Assembly (NCBI GenBank): GCA_001556995.1
Contig: LSKF01000167.1
Location: 1-22,152 of the forward strand
DNA: 22,152 bases
Direction: 5' to 3'
Source of the DNA: Erythrobacteraceae bacterium CCH12-C2
Lineage (GTDB): Bacteria; Pseudomonadota; Alphaproteobacteria; Sphingomonadales; Sphingomonadaceae
This document shows, in pieces, positions 8,901-15,546 of the stretch; position 1 is the stretch's first letter, and every line of letters begins with the position of its first letter. The notes under the pieces are model-generated. The model had not been told where the DNA came from. It made no database searches and worked only from the letters and a program-made list of their open reading frames with translations. A program made the translations under genes and the position numbers.

Positions 8901-9307
8901 CGACGGCTTCGTGGGTCGACAAGATCGATTTCTTCTTCGATCCGACCGACCTGACCCGCATTGATCCCGAGCTGACCGAGTTGCAGCGCCCCGAATGGTC
9001 GGGCCGGGCGACCGCGAGCTATGGCTATGGCGGCTTCAACCTGGATTACACCGTCACCTATCTCGGCGAGATGGCGCTGCGCGGGGTCGAGATCGAGACG
9101 ATCGACGCTCAGTTCGGCCCGGCGGGCCTCACGGGCGAAACCTGGATGCACAATGTCAGCGCGTCCTATGAGATCCCTGACATGGGCATGCAGGTGTTCG
9201 GCGGGGTCACCAACCTCTCGGACGTGAAGCCCTACATCACTGAGCGCGCCTATCCGGCGAGCCCGGTCGGGCGGTCGTTCTTCATCGGCGCGCGCTGGAC
9301 GATGTGA
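5948..9307 (+). CDS. TonB-dependent outer-membrane receptor
   Basis: A 1119-residue outer-membrane active transporter powered by TonB-ExbBD. Residues 1-33 form a signal peptide (basic MIIVSTRSNR, hydrophobic core, cleavage likely near TAAA|Q). A TonB-box-like ILVTGSR is at 58-64. The plug follows, with the LNLRGLGAERTLVLVNGRRH and GGASAVYGADAVTGVVNFVL blocks typical of sphingomonad receptors. The rest is the beta-barrel, with late conserved stretches such as RLRGTYSRAVRAPNISELFAP. Several Cys pairs occur in loop-like regions, and one loop carries DIDRDGRSD (362-370), a DxDxDG calcium-loop pattern. The chain ends in GARWTM, with Met where such barrels often end in Phe. ATG 5948 is chosen because it gives an intact signal peptide; an upstream start at 5837 would bury it. 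The ligand is not predictable, and no transporter gene is adjacent. Confidence 0.93.
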   Translation: MIIVSTRSNRQILLSTTLLSGLAFAFLPATAAAQSATAVVASEAAADAVDGAEPEESILVTGSRLRRDSNLESPSPIVSITAESFRGEQEVADALRTIPALSASVTSAQSVAPSETGGGGAVGAATLNLRGLGAERTLVLVNGRRHVAGVAETSVVDINSIPSSLIKQVEVLTGGASAVYGADAVTGVVNFVLDREFDGLELGLTGGISDNSDAGNIDAYVKFGKNFAEGRGNVTIVGDYSRDDGLRFGDRAQFRDGNIADDGPNPALRFQRGDLGAGTPNFSNFFSLSRGFYPYGFTIPLPGTSRYRSIFPTGTTPTAAEQALIDRALNAPTRAIGSQYGFQITSAGGVIIPADFADPNSDIDRDGRSDCTESFTGFNGLFDYNGFGALGGCYIATADGIEVLDEDGLIAGNFNAFGGEGNIFDNNGFLIPQTERYGINLLTDFDVTDRINAYFEGKFFRQETVFGTNQNSFYDLLTVAPDNPFIPAVLRPISDAAGGLFITRDPTDLGPNIDTNISETYRFVGGVKGSLTDEIEFDVSANWGRYDLKAINNNNVLYDRFLAAIDVTSDARGNPVCRSELDPTVRSPATVFDIPTGNFGYLTFVPGQGQCKPANLFGVGAISQEAVDFITTTTINKFRTEQLELQALVSGDTSGFFNLPYDSIQFALGAQYREEKSRSQFDALVRGILPVTTVDGTAGQFVGDAPGFDGNGFAQTSLATPPDGFFQDSGGRYDVIELFGELGTTLIEDVPFIQELRLELAGRYSDYSTVGGVFTYAINGFWSPIDDLRLRGTYSRAVRAPNISELFAPPQAAFFRPFDPCDQAEIDALVADGDPNVQNRINNCRADGIPAGFADPLSARFAGTIAGNPDLREETADTYTVGVVFQPRFIPGLALTADYYNIQIDDAISTVAAQDVVDNCYDSTTFPNDFCNSFTRNRDPSSAQFLGFTSLNLTTINFVRIETAGVDATLSYNTSIGDHRLGLTATASWVDKIDFFFDPTDLTRIDPELTELQRPEWSGRATASYGYGGFNLDYTVTYLGEMALRGVEIETIDAQFGPAGLTGETWMHNVSASYEIPDMGMQVFGGVTNLSDVKPYITERAYPASPVGRSFFIGARWTM

Positions 9308-9318
9308 CCCGCAAGCAA

Positions 9319-9346
9319 GGGGGGGCGTCGGTGTCGGCGCCCCCCC
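9319..9346. terminator. Strong GC hairpin between convergent genes
   Basis: The left arm GGGGGGGCG (9319-9327) pairs perfectly with CGCCCCCCC (9338-9346). Inside, one T-G pair and two further pairs leave a GTGT tetraloop. The hairpin begins 12 bases after the receptor stop. The downstream TCGCGTTTT is a weak T-tract for the plus strand. It lies 8 bases from the end of the minus-strand repressor gene, so it may stop transcription from both sides. Confidence 0.75.
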
Positions 9347-9353
9347 TCGCGTT

Positions 9354-9707
9354 TTACCAAAGCCTTGCAAAATTGGCCGCCCCCGGCGAAGCGCGGCGCG
9401 GTTCGGCGGGGGCGGGTTCCGACGGCGGTTTAGGTGGGTTCCGGCCAATCTTGCCGATGGCATCCATCACTGCTGCGTGCTGTTTATCCGCGACCGAATA
9501 ATAGACCAGCTTGGCTTGTTTTCGGGTGTCGACCAGTCCTGCCTTGCGCAGCACCCCAAGCTGCTGCGACAGACCCGGCTGGCCGATCCCGGTAGCCTGC
9601 TCGATCTCGCCGACATTGCGCTCGCCTGTTGCGAGCGTGGTCAGGATCCGCCAGCGCAGCGGGTGGGCGAGGGCTTTGAGGGCTTCGATCAGGTCATCCT
9701 CAGCCAT
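9354..9707 (-). CDS. ArsR/BigR-like winged-helix repressor without cysteines
   Basis: A 117-residue ArsR-family regulator. The core aligns by eye with BigR/SqrR-type sulfide sensors: LKALAHPLRWRILTTL (10-25), the recognition region QATGIGQPGLSQQLGVLRKAGL (37-58), then the wing ending in KLVYYSV. In BigR, as I recall it, the two redox cysteines sit in LVCTL and near the end of the last helix. The equivalent positions here are T23 and about R89, and the protein has no Cys at all. A Pro/Ala-rich tail (91-117) follows the domain. The start ATG shares its A with the stop codon of the peroxiredoxin gene (TGATG), so the two are translationally coupled and the repressor is downstream. Control of the divergent persulfide-dioxygenase promoter is likely from context, but the inducer is unclear. 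Confidence 0.88.
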   Translation of the reverse strand: MAEDDLIEALKALAHPLRWRILTTLATGERNVGEIEQATGIGQPGLSQQLGVLRKAGLVDTRKQAKLVYYSVADKQHAAVMDAIGKIGRNPPKPPSEPAPAEPRRASPGAANFARLW

Positions 9708-10357
9708 CAGGCGCTCCCTTCGGAATCGCGCAGGAACCAGCCGGTCAGGTCGGGCGCTGCGAAGACCTCATCAAGATCATGGGTCGGCTGGGCCAGCAGG
9801 GGCTCGCCCTGCTGCCAGTTTGCCGGGGCCAGCGCGCCGTGGGCGTCAATCGCCTGCAAGCCATCGAGAATGCGCAGCATCTCGGGCACCGAACGGCCGA
9901 GGTTGGCGGGATAGCAAGTCATCGCCCGGATCACGCCCTTGGGATCGATGAAGAAGGTGGTGCGCACGGCGGCGCTGTCGCTGTCGTGTGCGGAGACCAT
10001 GCCAAACGCGCGGCCGATCACCAGCGTCGGGTCTTCGACAATCGGGAAGCGCACTTCCACGCCGAAGCGGTCGCGGATCATGCGCAGCCAGGCGAAATGC
10101 GAGAACAGACTGTCGACCGAAAGCGCCATCAATGCGCAGTCGCGCGCTGTGAAAGCGGGGGCTACATGGGCGAGCGCCACGAATTCGGTGGTGCAAACGG
10201 GCGTGAAATCGGCCGGGTGCGATAACAGCACCAGCCAGCGCCCGCGATAGGCCGACAGGCGCACCGGACCAGTGGTGCTGCGAGCTTCGAAGTCCGGGGC
10301 AAAGTCACCGATCCTGAGGCCGCCGCAGGGAGGGAGGGTGGTGCTGTGCTCGCTCAT
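9707..10357 (-). CDS. 1-Cys/Prx6-type peroxiredoxin
   Basis: A 216-residue AhpC/TSA-family thiol peroxidase that should reduce hydrogen peroxide, organic peroxides or related oxidants in the cytosol. The active-site motif is PADFTPVCTTEF with peroxidatic Cys55. Thr52 precedes it and Arg133 (AAVRTTFFID) is the expected catalytic Arg. The TCYPANLGRSVPEMLRILDGLQ block and length match the Prx6 subgroup rather than typical 2-Cys AhpC. Cys148 in this block could act as a resolving residue, but that is a guess. ATG 10357 is chosen because AAGGA lies 5 bases before it on the minus strand. Upstream in-frame codons back to 10441 run into the divergent gene's start region. It forms a two-gene unit with the ArsR repressor downstream, sharing one base, and is divergent from the persulfide-dioxygenase operon. 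Confidence 0.92.
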   Translation of the reverse strand: MSEHSTTLPPCGGLRIGDFAPDFEARSTTGPVRLSAYRGRWLVLLSHPADFTPVCTTEFVALAHVAPAFTARDCALMALSVDSLFSHFAWLRMIRDRFGVEVRFPIVEDPTLVIGRAFGMVSAHDSDSAAVRTTFFIDPKGVIRAMTCYPANLGRSVPEMLRILDGLQAIDAHGALAPANWQQGEPLLAQPTHDLDEVFAAPDLTGWFLRDSEGSA

Positions 10358-10374
10358 GGGGATCCTTGTAGCAC

Positions 10375-10402
10375 TTGACACCGACATTGCAATACATATA
10401 CA
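10375..10402 (+). promoter_or_regulatory. Sigma70-like promoter of the persulfide-dioxygenase operon
   Basis: A perfect -35 TTGACA (10375-10380) is followed after 16 bases by TATACA (10397-10402). The spacer contains the 8-bp palindrome ATTGCAAT (10386-10393). The surrounding 10385-10430 stretch is A+T-rich, as ArsR/BigR operators usually are. The start codon at 10432 is 29 bases beyond the -10, with GGAA-type ribosome-binding sequences between. The promoter for the minus-strand peroxiredoxin must overlap this same 74-base gap. Confidence 0.62.
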
Positions 10403-10431
10403 CGATTTATGAAAAGGAATGGAAAAATGTG

Positions 10432-11364
10432 ATGTCCACAAATGATCCGGTCCTGCAAGCCGCCACGGATCAGGTGCTGCGCGCTGCCAATGACGCTGCG
10501 CTCCGTCCGGAAATTGCGAGCTTTTTCGACCCCGCGACCTATACTGTGACCTACGTCGTGTCCGATCCGGCGACCGGCGAGGCGGCAGTGATCGACTCCG
10601 TGCTCGACTTCGACCCCGCCTCGGGCCGCACCGCGACCGGCTCCGCTGATGCGGTCATCGATTACGTCACTAGGCATAATCTGAAAGTGACAGGGCTGCT
10701 GGAAACCCACGCCCATGCCGATCACTTCTCGGCCGCGCCTTACCTTCAGGAAAAGCTCGGCGGGAAGATTGCCATCGGGGAGGCGATCACCATGGTGCAG
10801 CAGGTGTTCGGCAAGCTGTTCAACGCGGGCACCGAATTTGCGCGTGACGGCTCGCAGTTCGACGTGCTGTTCAAGGATGGCGACACCTTCACCATCGGCA
10901 GCTTGCCGGTCACGGTGATGCATGTCCCCGGCCACACCCCGGCCTGCATCGCCTATGTCGTGGGCGAGGCGGTGTTTGTGGGCGATACCATGTTCATGCC
11001 CGATTACGGCACGGCCCGCGCAGACTTTCCCGGCGGGGATGCGCGCACGCTGTTCCGCTCGCTGCGCCGCATCCTTGCGCTCCCGCCTGAAACCCGGCTG
11101 TTCATGTGCCATGACTACCTGCCCAAGGGCCGCAGCGAATATGTGTGGGAGACCACCGTTGCCGCTGAGCGCGAGGGCAATATTCACGCGCATGACGGCA
11201 TCACCGAGGATGAATTCGTCGCCATGCGCGAGGCGCGCGATGCGACGCTGGACATGCCGCGCCTGATCCTGCCGAGCGTGCAGGTCAACATGCGCGCGGG
11301 CCATCTGCCACCGCCGGATGACAATGGCATCATTTACCTCAAACTCCCGGTCAACGCTGTATGA
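10432..11364 (+). CDS. Persulfide dioxygenase-like metallo-beta-lactamase-fold protein
   Basis: A 310-residue MBL-fold enzyme of the Blh/ETHE1-like group, which oxidises glutathione persulfide to sulfite and glutathione with one Fe(II). Metal-site residues are visible in order: H93-A-H95-A-D97-H98 (ETHAHADHF), H168 in HVPGHTP, D185 in FVGDTMF and H227 in FMCHDY. The PDYGTARADFPGGDARTLFRSL block is diagnostic for this group over glyoxalase II or lactamases. No rhodanese domain is fused. ATG 10432 begins MSTNDPV, as in relatives; the frame opens earlier (10375), but that part overlaps the promoter. The stop overlaps the next start as ATGA (11361-11364). It heads an operon with two YeeE-type proteins and a SulP transporter, and the divergent ArsR protein probably represses it. 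Biochemical activity is inferred from family. Confidence 0.9.
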   Translation: MSTNDPVLQAATDQVLRAANDAALRPEIASFFDPATYTVTYVVSDPATGEAAVIDSVLDFDPASGRTATGSADAVIDYVTRHNLKVTGLLETHAHADHFSAAPYLQEKLGGKIAIGEAITMVQQVFGKLFNAGTEFARDGSQFDVLFKDGDTFTIGSLPVTVMHVPGHTPACIAYVVGEAVFVGDTMFMPDYGTARADFPGGDARTLFRSLRRILALPPETRLFMCHDYLPKGRSEYVWETTVAAEREGNIHAHDGITEDEFVAMREARDATLDMPRLILPSVQVNMRAGHLPPPDDNGIIYLKLPVNAV

Positions 11365-11810
11365 CCTTGCCGGGATTTCCTGATGCCGCCCCGCTCGCCG
11401 GTTTGGCGGGCGGGGTGATGATCGGGCTGGCGGCGGCGCTGATGCTGCTGGGGGCAGGGCGGATTGCCGGGGTCTCGGGCATCGCTGCGCGCGCCTTTGG
11501 CATTGCCAGCGGTTCGCAGCCCCGCGCCGGGGCATGGGCCTTTATCATCGGCCTGCCACTCGGCGCGCTGGTGGTGGCGAGCCTGACCGGCGCCGCTGCC
11601 CCGTCCTTTGCCAGCCCGGTAACGCTGATTGTGGCCGGGGTGATCGTCGGGATCGGCACCCGGCTTGGGAGCGGTTGCACCAGTGGGCACGGCGTATGCG
11701 GCATGAGCCGCCTGTCGCCGCGTTCACTGGTCGCCACTGCCATCTTCATGGCGACCGGCTTTGCCACGGTCGCCGCGATGAATGCGCTCGGAATGAAGGT
11801 GCTGCCATGA
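11361..11810 (+). CDS. YeeE/YedE-family membrane protein, N-terminal half type
   Basis: A 149-residue polytopic membrane protein with about four hydrophobic segments. It is related to the N-terminal half of YeeE/TsuA thiosulfate uptake proteins. The key block is GSGCTSGHGVCGMSRLSPRS with C106, H110 and C113, matching the Cys-containing pore signature of this family. It begins inside the stop codon of the dioxygenase gene (ATGA) and ends in the same way at the next gene (ATGA, 11807-11810), so it is translated from the same message. In relatives this half and the DUF6691 half act together next to persulfide-dioxygenase and BigR genes. Import of a reduced sulfur species is the likely job, but the substrate is not shown by sequence. 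Confidence 0.87.
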   Translation: MTLPGFPDAAPLAGLAGGVMIGLAAALMLLGAGRIAGVSGIAARAFGIASGSQPRAGAWAFIIGLPLGALVVASLTGAAAPSFASPVTLIVAGVIVGIGTRLGSGCTSGHGVCGMSRLSPRSLVATAIFMATGFATVAAMNALGMKVLP

Positions 11811-12238
11811 TCCGCGATACGCTGGTTCCTCTCGCTTCCGGCACGATCTTCGGCGCGGGGCTGACGCTGGGCGGGATGACCGATCCGGCAAGGGTGCGCG
11901 GCTTTCTCGACCTGCTGGGCGCATGGGACCCGACGCTCGCCTTTGTCATGGGCGGGGCGGTGATGGTGATGGCGCTGGCCTGGATGGTGCAGCGTAAGAT
12001 GCTGCGGCCCTTCTTCGCGGAGGGCTTTTCCCTACCCGATCGCAATGATCTCACCCCGCGGTTGATCGGCGGCTCGGCGCTGTTCGGGATCGGCTGGGGG
12101 ATTGCCGGGCTGTGCCCCGGTCCCGGCTTTGCCGCGCTGGCGATCGCGCCCGCTTCAGCGACGATCTTCGTCGTCGCCATGCTCGCTGGCATGCTCGCTG
12201 GCATGCTGCTGGTACGCCTTGTGGAAGGCAAGGGGTGA
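11807..12238 (+). CDS. YeeE/YedE-like membrane protein, DUF6691 half
   Basis: A 143-residue membrane protein, partner half of the preceding gene. It starts with SGTIFGAGLTLGGMTDPARVRGFLD (11-35), the usual first helix and loop of this family. It has further hydrophobic segments at about 43-62, 86-106 and 117-137, and the signature GLCPGPGFAAL with C103. ATG 11807 lies in the ATGA overlap with the upstream half. The stop TGA overlaps a GTG start for the SulP gene (GTGA, 12235-12238). The pair together would equal one full-length YeeE transporter. The split is normal for this family and not a frameshift, since each half has its own start and complete domain. Confidence 0.85.
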   Translation: MIRDTLVPLASGTIFGAGLTLGGMTDPARVRGFLDLLGAWDPTLAFVMGGAVMVMALAWMVQRKMLRPFFAEGFSLPDRNDLTPRLIGGSALFGIGWGIAGLCPGPGFAALAIAPASATIFVVAMLAGMLAGMLLVRLVEGKG

Positions 12239-13992
12239 TCGCCCGCTACCTTCCCATCCTCGCATGGGGCCGCACCTATGATCGCCCTGCGCTGACCAGC
12301 GATCTGATGGCGGGGGTGATCGTCACCATCATGCTGATCCCGCAGAGCCTTGCCTATGCGATGCTCGCCGGTTTGCCGCCCGTTGTCGGCCTCTATGCCT
12401 CGATCATGCCGCTCATCGCCTATGCCTTGTTCGGCACCAGCCGGACGCTGGCGGTGGGACCGGTGGCGGTGGTGTCCTTGATGACGGCAAGCGCGGTGGG
12501 CGCGGTGGCGGCACCGGGGACGGCGGAATATTGGGAGGCGGCGGTGACGCTGGCCGCGCTTTCGGGCGTGATGCTGGCTGTGCTCGGCCTGCTGCGGCTG
12601 GGGTTCCTCGCGAACCTGCTGTCGCATCCGGTGATCAGCGGGTTTATCAGCGCGTCTGGTGTGCTGATCGCCACCAGCCAGCTGAAGCATATCCTCGGCG
12701 TCAAAGCCGGGGGCGAGACCTGGCCCGAGATGCTGGCGGGGATTGCGGGCGCGGTGGGGGAGACCAACCTTTACACCCTCGCGATCGGTGTGCCTGCCAC
12801 GCTGTTCCTGTTCTGGGTGCGCCGGGGCCTCAAGCCCGCGCTGCAAAAGCTCGGCCTCTCCCCCCGCGCCGCCGATATGAGCGCCAAGGCCGGGCCGGTG
12901 GTGGCGGTGGCGGTCACGATCCTTGCGGTCCTCGGCTTCGGGCTGGAGGGGCAGGGCGTTTCAGTGGTCGGCGCGATCCCGCAGGGTCTGCCGCCCTTCG
13001 CGCTACCTTCGACTGACGTCAGCCTGCTCAAAGCCCTGTGGGTGCCCGCGCTGCTGATCTCGGTGATCGGATTCGTCGAAAGCGTCTCGGTCGCGCAGAC
13101 GCTCGCGGCCAAGCGTCGCCAGCGGATCGTGCCAGATCAGGAATTGATCGGTCTTGGCGCGAGCAACATCGCCTCGGCGTTGTCGGGCGGCTATCCGGTG
13201 ACGGGCGGCTTCGCGCGCTCGGTGGTGAACTTTGATGCAGGCGCGCAGACCCCGGCTGCGGGCGCGTTCACCGCCGTTGGCATCGCGCTGGCGAGCCTGT
13301 TCCTCACCCCTCTCCTGTTCCACCTGCCTAACGCGACACTGGCCGCGACCATCATTGTGGCCGTCCTCAGCCTCGTCGATTTCAAGACCCCGCGCCGGCT
13401 GTGGGCCTATTCCAAGGCCGATTTCGCCGCCCACACCGCGACCATCGCTGTCACCCTGGTCGCAGGCGTGGAAATGGGGGTGATCGCCGGGGTCGCCGTC
13501 GGACTGCTGCTGTACCTGTGGCGCGCCAGCCGGCCCCATGCGGCGATTGTCGGCCGGTTGCCGGGAACCGAGCATTTCCGCAATGTCGAGCGCCACAAGG
13601 TGCTGACCCTGCCGCACCTGCTCACCATCCGCATCGATGAAAGCCTGACCTACCTCAACGCCCGCTGGCTGGAGGAATACATCCTCGAACAGGTCGCCGA
13701 GCGTCGCGCCTTGCGTCACCTCATCCTCATGTGCAGCGCGGTGAATGCCATTGATGCCTCGGGGCTGGAAAGCCTGGAGGCGATCAACCACCGGCTCGGC
13801 GATGGCGGGGTCAAGCTGCACCTTTCAGAGGTGAAGGGCCCGGTGATGGACCGGTTGCAGCGTGCCCATTTTCTCGACGAGCTGACCGGCCGGGTGTTCC
13901 TCTCGCAGGACAAGGCCTTTGCCGAGTTGGCACTGGATACGGGCGAGGAACCGGGGCCTGCCGATCCTGATGCGGCGATGGGGATGATCTGA
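12235..13992 (+). CDS. SulP-family anion transporter with STAS domain
   Basis: A 585-residue SLC26/SulP transporter. The membrane domain (about 15-430) opens with the family pattern DLMAGVIVTIMLIPQSLAYAMLAGLPPVVGLYAS, followed by PLIAYALFGTSRTLAVGPVAVVS and later the GGYPVTGGFARSVVNFDAGAQTP block. A cytosolic STAS domain occupies about 455-565, with the phosphorylatable-Ser-type motif D507-A-S509-G510. GTG 12235 is chosen because it lies in a GTGA overlap with the previous stop and starts just before the conserved RYLPILAW segment; the longer open frame from 12112 is an out-of-frame reading of the upstream gene. In this operon it may export sulfite or sulfate made by the dioxygenase or import sulfate. 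Some SulP proteins carry bicarbonate, so direction and substrate remain inferred. Confidence 0.9.
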   Translation: MIARYLPILAWGRTYDRPALTSDLMAGVIVTIMLIPQSLAYAMLAGLPPVVGLYASIMPLIAYALFGTSRTLAVGPVAVVSLMTASAVGAVAAPGTAEYWEAAVTLAALSGVMLAVLGLLRLGFLANLLSHPVISGFISASGVLIATSQLKHILGVKAGGETWPEMLAGIAGAVGETNLYTLAIGVPATLFLFWVRRGLKPALQKLGLSPRAADMSAKAGPVVAVAVTILAVLGFGLEGQGVSVVGAIPQGLPPFALPSTDVSLLKALWVPALLISVIGFVESVSVAQTLAAKRRQRIVPDQELIGLGASNIASALSGGYPVTGGFARSVVNFDAGAQTPAAGAFTAVGIALASLFLTPLLFHLPNATLAATIIVAVLSLVDFKTPRRLWAYSKADFAAHTATIAVTLVAGVEMGVIAGVAVGLLLYLWRASRPHAAIVGRLPGTEHFRNVERHKVLTLPHLLTIRIDESLTYLNARWLEEYILEQVAERRALRHLILMCSAVNAIDASGLESLEAINHRLGDGGVKLHLSEVKGPVMDRLQRAHFLDELTGRVFLSQDKAFAELALDTGEEPGPADPDAAMGMI

Positions 13993-14094
13993 AATCCGGC
14001 ATCTCTCGTTCTTGCAACCCTTTTGCCGTCAAACCGTATCTTCCGTGCAGCCAACGCAATTGATCGGTGCCGCCCAGGGAATTAGCTTCTGACC

Positions 14095-15546
14095 ATGCTG
14101 GAAAACCTCGACGCCCTGCTGCTGGCCCGCATCCAGTTCGCCTTTACGGTGAGCTTCCACTTTTTCTTCCCGGCCTTTTCAATCGGGCTGGCGAGTTACC
14201 TTGCGGTGCTCGAAGGGCTGTGGCTCAAGACGGGCAAATCGGTCTATCTCGACCTGTTCAAGTACTGGCTCAAGATCTTTGCCATTGCCTTTGCCATGGG
14301 CGTCGTTTCGGGCATCGTCATGTCCTACCAGTTCGGCACCAATTGGGCGGTGTTTTCGGACAAGGCGGGGCCCGTGATCGGGCCGTTGATGGCCTATGAA
14401 GTGCTGACCGCCTTCTTCCTCGAAGCAGGCTTCCTTGGCGTGATGCTGTTCGGGATGGAGAAGGTCGGCAAGAAACTGCATTTCGGCGCGACGCTGATGG
14501 TGGCGCTGGGAACCTTCGTCTCGGCCTTCTGGATTCTCAGCGTCAACAGCTGGATGCAGACGCCAACGGGCTACGAGATCGGCGCGAACGGCCAGTTCCT
14601 GCCCGGCCCCAGCTGGTGGACCATCGTATTCAACCCGAGCTTTCCCTATCGCCTCGTGCATACGGTGATGGCGGCCTACCTCACCACTGCCTTTGTAGTC
14701 GGCGCGGTGGGGGCGTGGCACCTGCTGAAAGACCGCACCAATCCGCACGCGCGGGTGATGTTCTCGATGGCGATGTGGATGGCGGCAATTGTCACGCCTT
14801 TGCAGATTTTCGCGGGCGACATGCACGGGCTCAACACGCTCGAGCATCAGCCCGCCAAGGTCATGGCGATGGAGGGACACTACCAGAGCCACCCCGAAGG
14901 CGCGCCGCTGATCCTGTTCGGCATTCCCGACAGCGAGGCCAAGACCGTGCGCTATGCCATCGAAATCCCCAAGGCCTCGTCCTTCATCCTCAAGCACGAT
15001 TGGAACGCGCCGCTCGCTGGGCTCGACACCATCCCTGATGATCAGGAGCCTCCGGTGCCGATGGTGTTCTGGAGCTTCCGGGTGATGGTCGGCATTGGCT
15101 TTGCGATGCTGGGGATCGGGCTGTGGAGCCTGTGGGGCCGGGTGCGTGGGCGGCTCTTTGACATGTCATTGCTGCATCGTGCCGTGGTCGTCATGGGGCC
15201 GTCGGGCTTTGCGGCGGTGCTCGCCGGATGGATCACCACCGAAGTCGGCCGCCAGCCCTTTGTGATCTACGGCGTGCTGCGCACCGCCGATGCGGCGAGC
15301 CCTCTCGATGCGCCAGCGGTCGCCGCCTCGCTGCTGGCGTTCATCGTGGTCTATTTCACCGTCTTCAGCATCGGCGTCTGGTACATCCTCAAGCTGATGG
15401 GCAAGGCCCCGCATGCTGGCGAATACGGGGTCAAGCGCGGCGATGTTGGCCCGATCCGCACTGCCGGGATCACCCCGGGGCCGACGCAGAACCCGCTCGG
15501 CGATGAGCCGCTGCCCTCGGCCGCGCCCGAGAAGGAACCGGTGTGA
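14095..15546 (+). CDS. cydA: Cytochrome bd ubiquinol oxidase subunit I (CIO-type, short Q-loop)
   Basis: A 483-residue quinol oxidase subunit that takes electrons from ubiquinol and reduces oxygen to water in the inner membrane. Expected heme ligands are seen by comparison with the E. coli protein: H22 in FHFFFP, H189 in YRLVH and M331 in FWSFRVM. Proton-path acids E102 and E110 occur at the usual 8-residue spacing. E383 stands in WITTEVGRQPF, where the family usually reads GRQPW; the Trp is Phe here. The Q-loop is short, as in cyanide-insensitive oxidases, and YGVLRTADAASP supports that subgroup. The C-terminal tail is polar. Start ATG 14095 follows a weak AGGGAATTAG site. The stop shares its A with the cydB start (TGATG). 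It follows the SulP gene after 102 bases, so it may have its own promoter. Confidence 0.95.
   Translation: MLENLDALLLARIQFAFTVSFHFFFPAFSIGLASYLAVLEGLWLKTGKSVYLDLFKYWLKIFAIAFAMGVVSGIVMSYQFGTNWAVFSDKAGPVIGPLMAYEVLTAFFLEAGFLGVMLFGMEKVGKKLHFGATLMVALGTFVSAFWILSVNSWMQTPTGYEIGANGQFLPGPSWWTIVFNPSFPYRLVHTVMAAYLTTAFVVGAVGAWHLLKDRTNPHARVMFSMAMWMAAIVTPLQIFAGDMHGLNTLEHQPAKVMAMEGHYQSHPEGAPLILFGIPDSEAKTVRYAIEIPKASSFILKHDWNAPLAGLDTIPDDQEPPVPMVFWSFRVMVGIGFAMLGIGLWSLWGRVRGRLFDMSLLHRAVVVMGPSGFAAVLAGWITTEVGRQPFVIYGVLRTADAASPLDAPAVAASLLAFIVVYFTVFSIGVWYILKLMGKAPHAGEYGVKRGDVGPIRTAGITPGPTQNPLGDEPLPSAAPEKEPV

Noticed and set aside
6257..9463. 1068-codon open frame antisense to the TonB receptor gene
   Set aside because: It mirrors codon bias of the GC-rich receptor gene; its product is low-complexity Arg/Glu/Ala-rich with no domain, while the plus-strand receptor is unambiguous.
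10365..10392. Minus-strand promoter TTGCAA-16-TACAAG for the peroxiredoxin
   Set aside because: The predicted start of transcription would fall at or next to the start codon and remove the AAGGA ribosome-binding site, so the true promoter must lie further upstream.
12112..12234. N-terminal extension of the SulP protein
   Set aside because: The added 41 residues are an out-of-frame reading of the upstream membrane-protein gene; GTG 12235 overlaps its stop in the usual way.
11361..12238. Two adjacent YeeE-type halves as one frameshifted gene
   Set aside because: Each half is a known stand-alone family with its own start, and the ATGA overlap is the same type as at the other operon junctions.
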